Positions 58,722-64,000 of a stretch of DNA of 64,000 bases are shown here, in pieces (the stretch's first letter is position 1; every line of letters begins with the position of its first letter). The DNA lies in the NCBI RefSeq assembly GCF_016406085.1, contig NZ_JAEHFJ010000003.1, positions 436,288 to 500,287 on the forward strand, given 5' to 3'. Under the pieces are notes generated by a model. It saw only the letters and a list, made by a program, of their open reading frames with translations, searched no databases and was not told the DNA's origin. The position numbers and the translations under genes were made by a program. This DNA comes from Aureibaculum flavum (GTDB lineage Bacteria > Bacteroidota > Bacteroidia > Flavobacteriales > Flavobacteriaceae).

Positions 58722-59927
58722 ATGAAGTTTGCTATAATAAAAGAAGTTAAAAGTCCGCCAGATCGTCGTGTGGTTTTATCGCCTAAGGCTTGTTGTCAGT
58801 TATTAGAAACATACCCAAATGCAGAAGTGGTTGTTCAATCTTCTGATATTAGAGTCTTTAAAGATGAAGAATATAGAGCATTAGGTATTAAGGTTTCTGA
58901 AGATGTTTCAGATTGTGATGTGATGTTGGGTGTAAAAGAAGCTACCATTGATAGTTTAATTGCCAATAAATCTTATTTTTTCTTCTCTCATACTATAAAA
59001 AAACAACCTTATAACAGAACGTTGTTAAATGCCATTCTCGATAAAAATATTACTTTTTATGATCATGAAACGGTTACTGATAGCCGTGGGAATCGATTAA
59101 TAGGTTTTGGATATTACGCTGGAATTGTAGGAGCCTATAATGCTATCAGAGCATATGGTCTTAAATTTGGAGGTATAAATTTGCCAAATGCAGACAGTTT
59201 AAAAGATGGTAAAGAATTAGAGGAAGAATTACAGAAAATTAAAGTCCCTGCAATTAAAATTGTGGTAACGGGTACAGGTAAAGTAGGTACAGGTGTAAAA
59301 GAAATTTTAGAGATATTAAAAATTAAAGAAGTTTCAGTTAATGACTATTTAGAAAAGGAATTTAATGAACCTGTATATGTGCAATTAGATGCATTAGATT
59401 ATAATGCACGCAAAGACGGACAGGAATTAGATAAATATGATTTTTTCGAAAATCCGAGTGATTACGAATCAACATTTATGCGTTTTGCAGCAGTAAGTGA
59501 CTTATATATTGCTGCCCATTTTTATGGTGAAGGAGCTCCTTATATAATTACACATGACAACACAAAAACGGATACTTTTAACATAAAAGTAATTGCAGAT
59601 ATTAGTTGCGATATTGATGGTCCGGTTGCACCAACTATCCGACCTTCTACAATTGCTGATCCAGTTTATGGGTATAATCCTGAAACGAGTCAAGAAATTG
59701 ATTATAAAGATGCTAAGGCTATAGTTGTAATGGCAGTAGATAATTTGCCTTGCGAATTACCTGATAATGCGAGTCGCGGATTTGGAAACATGTTTTTAAA
59801 AGATGTAATTCCGGCATTTTTTAATGATGATAAAGAGGGTGTTTTACAGCGAGCAAAAATGACCGAGAACGGTAAGCTCACTGAAAATTTTAAATACCTT
59901 CAAGATTACGTTGACGGTAAAGAATAA
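58722..59927 (+). CDS. NAD-dependent dehydrogenase of the alanine/saccharopine dehydrogenase family
   Basis: 401 residues. The N-terminal domain (FAIIKEVKSPPDRRVVLSPKACCQLLE) and the later IKIVVTGTGKVGTGVKEIL Rossmann motif (about residues 180-198) place it with AlaDH/PNT-type enzymes; IADISCDIDGPVAPTIRPSTIADPVYGY is close to lysine-forming saccharopine dehydrogenases of the Bacteroidetes type. It could therefore interconvert saccharopine and lysine, or alanine and pyruvate. The glycine motif and the substrate-binding arginine near the N-terminus are present. It is divergent from ssrA and stands just outside the island. Confidence 0.75.
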   Translation: MKFAIIKEVKSPPDRRVVLSPKACCQLLETYPNAEVVVQSSDIRVFKDEEYRALGIKVSEDVSDCDVMLGVKEATIDSLIANKSYFFFSHTIKKQPYNRTLLNAILDKNITFYDHETVTDSRGNRLIGFGYYAGIVGAYNAIRAYGLKFGGINLPNADSLKDGKELEEELQKIKVPAIKIVVTGTGKVGTGVKEILEILKIKEVSVNDYLEKEFNEPVYVQLDALDYNARKDGQELDKYDFFENPSDYESTFMRFAAVSDLYIAAHFYGEGAPYIITHDNTKTDTFNIKVIADISCDIDGPVAPTIRPSTIADPVYGYNPETSQEIDYKDAKAIVVMAVDNLPCELPDNASRGFGNMFLKDVIPAFFNDDKEGVLQRAKMTENGKLTENFKYLQDYVDGKE

Positions 59928-59941
59928 AATACAAATTAATT

Positions 59942-59957
59942 GTCCCCTCGAGGGGAC
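59942..59957. repeat. Perfect 16-bp palindrome GTCCCCTCGAGGGGAC
   Basis: A self-complementary GC-rich element in AT-rich surroundings, 15 bp after the dehydrogenase stop and followed by TTTAGGGG. It could act as a terminator for that gene or be a copy of a dispersed intergenic repeat. Confidence 0.5.
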
Positions 59958-59984
59958 TTTAGGGGTGTCTAGGCACTAAATATA

Positions 59985-60206
59985 ATGCAAGACAAACAAT
60001 TTCTTATTGATTTAGCCAATACTAAAATGCCATATGGTAAATTTAAAGGGAGAGACCTTATAGATTTGCCAGAGCATTATATCGTTTGGTATCATGCCAA
60101 AGGTTTTCCTAAAGGTAAATTAGGGATGATGCTCGGCTTGGTATATGAATTAAAACTAAATGGTTTAGAACATTTGGTAAAGGAGATTAAAAGGAGGGAT
60201 AGTTAA
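59985..60206 (+). CDS. DUF3820 family protein
   Basis: 73 residues matching DUF3820: MPYGKFKGRDLIDLPEHYIVWYHAKGFPKGKLGMMLGLVYELKLNGL. The family occurs widely in bacteria as a short single-domain protein with a conserved YGKYKG-type start and an aromatic WY pair; its function is not established (some members are linked to quorum sensing by name only). It sits between the dehydrogenase gene and the convergent VTT gene, with no shared operon partner apparent. Confidence 0.85.
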   Translation: MQDKQFLIDLANTKMPYGKFKGRDLIDLPEHYIVWYHAKGFPKGKLGMMLGLVYELKLNGLEHLVKEIKRRDS

Positions 60207-60249
60207 TAGGGGCTAAAAAGGCAAGTTTTACATTGTTTTTTACTAATAA

Positions 60250-60813
60250 TCAGAATAGTTTTAAGATTCCTTCTCCTAAAAAAATATAACAAGCAACGAG
60301 AATTGATTCCCCTATAAAAATTGCTGAAATGTATTTTAAAAAGTTCATTCGAATTGAGCCTGCAATATAGCAAATCAAGTCTGTTGGGACTAAAGGGAAA
60401 AAAGACCAACCGAGAACTACCCAAAAACCGTGTTTGTCTAATTTTTCTATTATTTTGGTTTTTTTTGCATTATGTTTTTGACCAAAAAGCTTACCAAATT
60501 CTAAGAACTTGGAGGCAAAATAGAGGTAAATGGCAGTAGTCATTATTCCAAACATGGAGATCCAAAATACAGTCCAAGGTGATTCTGGAAAAAGCAAAAC
60601 GCCAGCAAAAATAAATGGAGTAGATGGAAGTAGAAATAAACCGCGGATTAGACAAATTCCAATATAGGTTGAAAATATTTTTGTTGAATTTTCTTTTACA
60701 AAGGCAGAAAGCGAGTTGTGCGTAAACCTCTCCGGATATAAAAAGAATAAGGTTAACCCAATAAGTACAAGGGCTACCCAAAAAATTCTAAGATAAATTT
60801 TTGTCTTTTTCAA
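60250..60813 (-). CDS. VTT-domain membrane protein (TVP38/DedA-like)
   Basis: 187 residues with about five membrane segments. The VTT (SNARE-associated/DedA) core is seen in RGLFLLPSTPFIFAGVLLFPESPW and the later GWSFFPLVPTDLICYIAGSIRMNFLKYI, where the conserved proline-rich half-helices and the GxxF..P pattern lie. Family members move or flip phospholipids and undecaprenyl phosphate across membranes. It is the last gene of a minus-strand membrane-protein group; the gap to the upstream gene is six bases. Confidence 0.8.
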   Translation of the reverse strand: MKKTKIYLRIFWVALVLIGLTLFFLYPERFTHNSLSAFVKENSTKIFSTYIGICLIRGLFLLPSTPFIFAGVLLFPESPWTVFWISMFGIMTTAIYLYFASKFLEFGKLFGQKHNAKKTKIIEKLDKHGFWVVLGWSFFPLVPTDLICYIAGSIRMNFLKYISAIFIGESILVACYIFLGEGILKLF

Positions 60814-60819
60814 TTACTA

Positions 60820-61212
60820 TCAATTAATTTTATTCTTGTCCAAATTAAAAAACCATATCCAGGCAAACATTGCTGTTATATAGGCAATGCCAAGAATAAC
60901 ATTTGCCGCCATAAAACCTGACATAACCGTAAATATTAAACAGAATGAAAAAGATAAAATTGCATACAATGGAAAAAATTTCTTACCTATTTTAGGTATT
61001 GGATTTTTTTTTCCAAGATAGTAAAAGGGAACAATGGTAAAACCTACGCCTAGTATAATAAGAATAAAACTTACGAATAGACAAATAGGTAGAAAAGGGA
61101 GAGCGTCTGAAATTCGCCCTTCATTTAAACAAAGTATAGCGAAGTAGAGTAAAGATACAGCTAAGAGTGCTGACTTAAAGGCCGTTTTTATTGTTCGTAA
61201 ACTGACATTCAT
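60820..61212 (-). CDS. Small four-helix membrane protein
   Basis: 130 residues with about four membrane helices (ALLAVSLLYFAILCLN, LPICLFVSFILIILGVGFTIVPFYYLG, FPLYAILSFSFCLIFTVMSGFMAANVIL, ITAMFAWIWFFNL). No catalytic or family motif is recognised. Its start overlaps the end of the DUF4173 gene by four bases and its end lies six bases from the VTT gene, so all three are cotranscribed. Confidence 0.7.
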   Translation of the reverse strand: MNVSLRTIKTAFKSALLAVSLLYFAILCLNEGRISDALPFLPICLFVSFILIILGVGFTIVPFYYLGKKNPIPKIGKKFFPLYAILSFSFCLIFTVMSGFMAANVILGIAYITAMFAWIWFFNLDKNKIN

Positions 61213-62606
61213 GGCTTAAGTATTAAATTATCAAAAACGAGTTCTTGCCAATTATTGTCTTGTAAATTTTTACAATACTGATTGTATTTATGTGTTATTT
61301 GATTTTGAGCTGATATAGGTGGTTCGTTTGTAATAACATCTACATATTCTTTTAGTATAAGAGTATTGTTATCTGATAGGCCTATCAAATAATCAAAATC
61401 TATATTTTCTGCATATTGGGTGTTATATTTTGTAATCAGTTTATCCCAATTTATTGTAGTTGAGATTAATAATACAGCAAATCCGATGCTGATATTTTTA
61501 CGACAAAGAAACCAGAAATTATAGGTAGCATATACTTTTATAAAAGTGGTTATTAAACCAATAATTGATAATAATAAATATATAAAAACACCTATTCTTT
61601 TATAGGTTAAACCATGGAAGCTTACATAGAGATAGTTTTTGTAAGTCGTAACCAAAATAAGTACGATGTTTAAACCAATCCATAGCGTGGTTAACACTTT
61701 TAAGTTTTTGTTTTTCTTATAAAAGTTGAGGTTTCCTCTAAAAAAGTACAGTATAATCCCAATGGCGAAGACAATGGAGGTAATCAATGCGTAGATGCCT
61801 TCATGGACGGTTCTAGATAGGTCAGAAGCATTTAAATCTGTTAAATGTGATAAATAGATTGTGTCTGTAACTAAGAAGAATAGAATAAGCATATTTAAAA
61901 GCACGAGTAGAATGATTCCCAATTGGTTCTCTTGACCCAAGTTTTCGCTAGATTGTGGTTTTATGTCATCTTTGTTGAGATTATTAGCTGTTATTAAGTC
62001 GAAAGCTGTAGCGGATTCAATTGTAATTGGATTGGTAATGTTTAACAGTAAAAAATAGCCTAATGTGGTAAATAAAATCCACTGAAAGTTGATAAAGCTA
62101 AAGTCTATTTTATTTAAAAGTTCATCAAAATAGGGATTAGCACTTCGGTATAGGATTACAAAAACGAGCAATACTATTGTCGGTATTCCAATCATTTTTA
62201 ACCAATAAACATAATCGATGCTTTTCTTTTTTACGGCTTCTGTCTCCTCTAAGAAACGATTGTAATACATGGAGAAACCCGAAGCAATAGAAGAGAAAAA
62301 GCCATTTAGCAGTTGAATGTAAACGGAGGAGTGTACTTCACTTAAGGTTCCTAAAAGATAAAAGAAGGCAATAATGCTCGATATTATACTTAATGTAGTG
62401 TTATAAATAAAGACAAAGGTTGCGGTTGCTAAAAAAACGAGTGCAGCTGTAAGCACCTTTATTGTTTTAAATTGCTTGGTATTAAATATAAAGAGTAGTG
62501 CTATTGTAAGCGTTGAGAATAGTAGGAAATTTAAACCAATATTCTGCTTAAAGAATAATAAGCTAAAGATTAGTGAGCTGGCGATTAATGGAATATTTTT
62601 GTTCAT
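61209..62606 (-). CDS. DUF4173 family polytopic membrane protein
   Basis: 465 residues with about eleven membrane helices. The segment VHEGIYALITSIVFAIGIILYFFRG, followed by TYKNYLYVSFHGLTYKRIGVFIYLLLSIIGLITTFIKV, is typical of the DUF4173/DUF4153 group. The C-terminal 60 residues are soluble. Function unknown. In many Flavobacteria such genes stand beside a winged-helix regulator and small membrane proteins, as here, which suggests an envelope or stress-related unit controlled by that regulator. Confidence 0.78.
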   Translation of the reverse strand: MNKNIPLIASSLIFSLLFFKQNIGLNFLLFSTLTIALLFIFNTKQFKTIKVLTAALVFLATATFVFIYNTTLSIISSIIAFFYLLGTLSEVHSSVYIQLLNGFFSSIASGFSMYYNRFLEETEAVKKKSIDYVYWLKMIGIPTIVLLVFVILYRSANPYFDELLNKIDFSFINFQWILFTTLGYFLLLNITNPITIESATAFDLITANNLNKDDIKPQSSENLGQENQLGIILLVLLNMLILFFLVTDTIYLSHLTDLNASDLSRTVHEGIYALITSIVFAIGIILYFFRGNLNFYKKNKNLKVLTTLWIGLNIVLILVTTYKNYLYVSFHGLTYKRIGVFIYLLLSIIGLITTFIKVYATYNFWFLCRKNISIGFAVLLISTTINWDKLITKYNTQYAENIDFDYLIGLSDNNTLILKEYVDVITNEPPISAQNQITHKYNQYCKNLQDNNWQELVFDNLILKP

Positions 62607-62659
62607 GTTTTTTATATTTTAAAAGCACTTTGAAATACAAAGTAATTAGGTAAAAAATT

Positions 62660-62959
62660 TTAAGGTTTATTATTAATGATACGTTCTAAGGCAGCTAAAT
62701 GTTTTTTGAATTCTAATGTACCTAAATGTGTTGCGTTATATTTAGTATTGGTTTTTTTACCAATAAATGATTTTCTTATTTTAATGTATTCTGCTCTTTC
62801 TAATGCTTTAATATGACTCGCTAAATTACCATCGGTAACATCAAGTAAATCTTTTAGTGTATTAAAGTCGAGGGTGTCATTAACCATTAAAGCAGACATA
62901 ATTCCTAGTCTGATTCTATGATCAAAGAGTTTGTTTATATTTTTAATTAGGTCTTTCAC
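62660..62959 (-). CDS. Winged-helix transcriptional regulator
   Basis: 99 residues: LFDHRIRLGIMSALMVNDTLDFNTLKDLLDVTDGNLASHIKALERAEYIKIRKSFIGKKTNTKY is a MarR/ArsR-like winged helix of the PF13601 type, with a basic wing. It starts three bases after the upstream membrane-protein gene and lies in one direction with the DUF4173 group, so it probably controls its own operon. No metal-binding cysteines are present. Confidence 0.85.
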   Translation of the reverse strand: MKDLIKNINKLFDHRIRLGIMSALMVNDTLDFNTLKDLLDVTDGNLASHIKALERAEYIKIRKSFIGKKTNTKYNATHLGTLEFKKHLAALERIINNKP

Positions 62960-62962
62960 TTT

Positions 62963-63601
62963 TTAGTTTCTCTCTATTTTAAAATACATCAATGCACCAT
63001 AGATAATATGTAGAATGCCAAATCCGAGTATCCAAAATAACAATCCATTTCCAAAAAACACCAAGGCTAATAAGCCTAATAATATTTCTAATACTCCTAA
63101 AAATCGGACTTGACTTAATGTGTATTTGCTCGCATTTATTAAGGCTAATCCATAGAATATAAGAGCAGCTGGTGCAGCAATACCATAAATGCCTCTTTCA
63201 ATTAAAAGAAAGATAAATACTCCACCAGTTATCATTGGTATTGCAAAGCTACTAATAAGTTGACGAGAAGCCGGTGTCCAAATGTTTTCATTATTCTTTT
63301 TCGCTTTTTTCTTTGTTAAAACATAGCCAGTTATCGCTGATAAAAATGCAACAATTAAAGCAAGTCCTATCAGTGAGTTTTTTAGTGAACCAAGTATTGT
63401 ATAGTTTGTTTTTAGAATTTCAGTAGAGTAATCAAAATTATAATTAACATCTTCTAATAACTTGTAGGCAATAAATGCACCAAGTAATGCATAGGTTCCT
63501 GCCAATATACCTGAGAGTCCACTTAATGAAATAAACCGAGTTGAACGGTTCATAATATCCTTAATCTCCGAGATGTCTTTTAAATAATCTTTTTCATTCA
63601 T
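62963..63601 (-). CDS. Six-helix membrane protein
   Basis: 212 residues with about six membrane helices after a polar N-terminus (MNEKDYLKDISEIKDIMNRSTRFIS). GILAGTYALLGAFIAYKLL and LEILLGLLALVFFGNGLLFWILGFGILHIIYGALMYF are typical spans. It is the first gene of the regulator/DUF4173 operon. Proteins of this kind are common beside PF13601 regulators in Bacteroidetes; the function is unknown. Confidence 0.75.
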   Translation of the reverse strand: MNEKDYLKDISEIKDIMNRSTRFISLSGLSGILAGTYALLGAFIAYKLLEDVNYNFDYSTEILKTNYTILGSLKNSLIGLALIVAFLSAITGYVLTKKKAKKNNENIWTPASRQLISSFAIPMITGGVFIFLLIERGIYGIAAPAALIFYGLALINASKYTLSQVRFLGVLEILLGLLALVFFGNGLLFWILGFGILHIIYGALMYFKIERN

Positions 63602-63702
63602 AATAAAAGTACTTTGAAATGCAAAGGTAATGGAATATTTGAAATGTGCAAGAATTTATTTACTTTGTAATCATTAAATTGGATTAATTGATTTGTTGAA
63701 TT

Positions 63703-64000
63703 ATGAACCCAGCAGAAAACTACATTTTAAATCAACCAGAACCTTATCGTTCTATGGTATTACACTTGCAGGTAATTATTGAGAATACTATTTCAGAGGT
63801 CGATTTAAAATACAAATACAGAATTCCCTTTTATTACATATACAATAGACCGTTTTGTTATATGAATGTAAGTAAAAAGGAGCAATTTGTAGATTTAGGC
63901 TTTTGGAATGGCAGTAATTTAACGGTTCATTTAGAGAATTTGACAACGGCCAATCGTAAAGTAATAAAGTCATTACGATATTTATCATTGGATGAAATTG
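63703..64000 (+). CDS. DUF1801-like protein, cut at the window end
   Basis: The first 99 codons of a gene that continues beyond the window. The sequence (NPAENYILNQPEPYRSMVLHLQVIIENTISEVDLKYKYRIPFYYI...) fits the DUF1801/YdhG-like fold, a small alpha/beta domain found in iron-chaperone-like proteins of unknown role. It is divergent from the minus-strand operon, with a 101-bp shared promoter region. Confidence 0.75.
   Translation, partial: MNPAENYILNQPEPYRSMVLHLQVIIENTISEVDLKYKYRIPFYYIYNRPFCYMNVSKKEQFVDLGFWNGSNLTVHLENLTTANRKVIKSLRYLSLDEI

Overview
The window looks like chromosome of a low-GC, probably marine member of the Flavobacteriaceae. Supporting signs are the SusC/SusD pair, many TonB-dependent receptors, FecI/FecR signalling, TAnnTTTG promoter boxes, a tmRNA tag ending in GENNYALAA, and lysine/asparagine/isoleucine-rich proteins. 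No conventional tRNA, rRNA, CRISPR array or IS element was seen.

Layout. 1-11.2 kb: a cut-off gene end, a TlpA-like thioredoxin lipoprotein, an outer-membrane barrel paired with a giant TPR protein, an FtsE-type ATPase, two glycosyltransferases around a 2OG-Fe(II) oxygenase, and a MORN-repeat protein. 11.3-16.1 kb: glycerol catabolism (DeoR/GlpR-like repressor, glpD, glpK, glpF) with repeated TTTCGTTT operator-like sites. 16.2-29.9 kb: a polysaccharide-utilisation locus (propeller/Y_Y_Y/LuxR sensor, SusC, SusD, a glycerophosphodiesterase-GH16 fusion, a second GH16, an endonuclease/exonuclease/phosphatase-fold protein, GH3). The fusion beside the glycerol operon suggests a glycerophosphate-decorated beta-glucan as substrate. 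29.9-39.5 kb, minus strand: sodium:solute symporter, acyl-CoA ligase, exported alpha/beta hydrolase, helical-repeat protein, TonB receptor, cytoplasmic alpha/beta hydrolase and 3-hydroxybutyrate dehydrogenase, read together as uptake and breakdown of a hydroxyacid ester.

39.8-45.9 kb: a FecI-FecR-FecA-type cell-surface signalling locus. Four copies of one promoter-like motif, TTTTCAGGA-N15-TTGTTTTA, lie around it. They precede the anti-sigma/receptor pair, an acidic lipoprotein with four internal FPITV repeats, a DUF2911 protein, and a roughly 90-nt stretch ending in a terminator that looks like a small RNA.

46.17-58.24 kb: a genomic island of about 12 kb inserted in the 3' end of ssrA (tmRNA), flanked by 15-bp direct repeats. 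It carries a tyrosine integrase, a HTH protein, a RepA-like ATPase followed by iteron-like repeats, and a cargo of minus-strand genes (GNAT, TIGR02391/HEPN-like, TIR with two membrane segments, P-loop ATPase, membrane coiled-coil protein). Several cargo genes are bounded by their own inverted repeat and followed by a long imperfect hairpin, the architecture of integron cassettes with attC sites but without an integron integrase nearby. 58.7-64 kb: ordinary chromosome (an alanine/saccharopine dehydrogenase-like enzyme, a DUF3820 protein, a membrane-protein operon with its own regulator, and the start of a DUF1801 gene).
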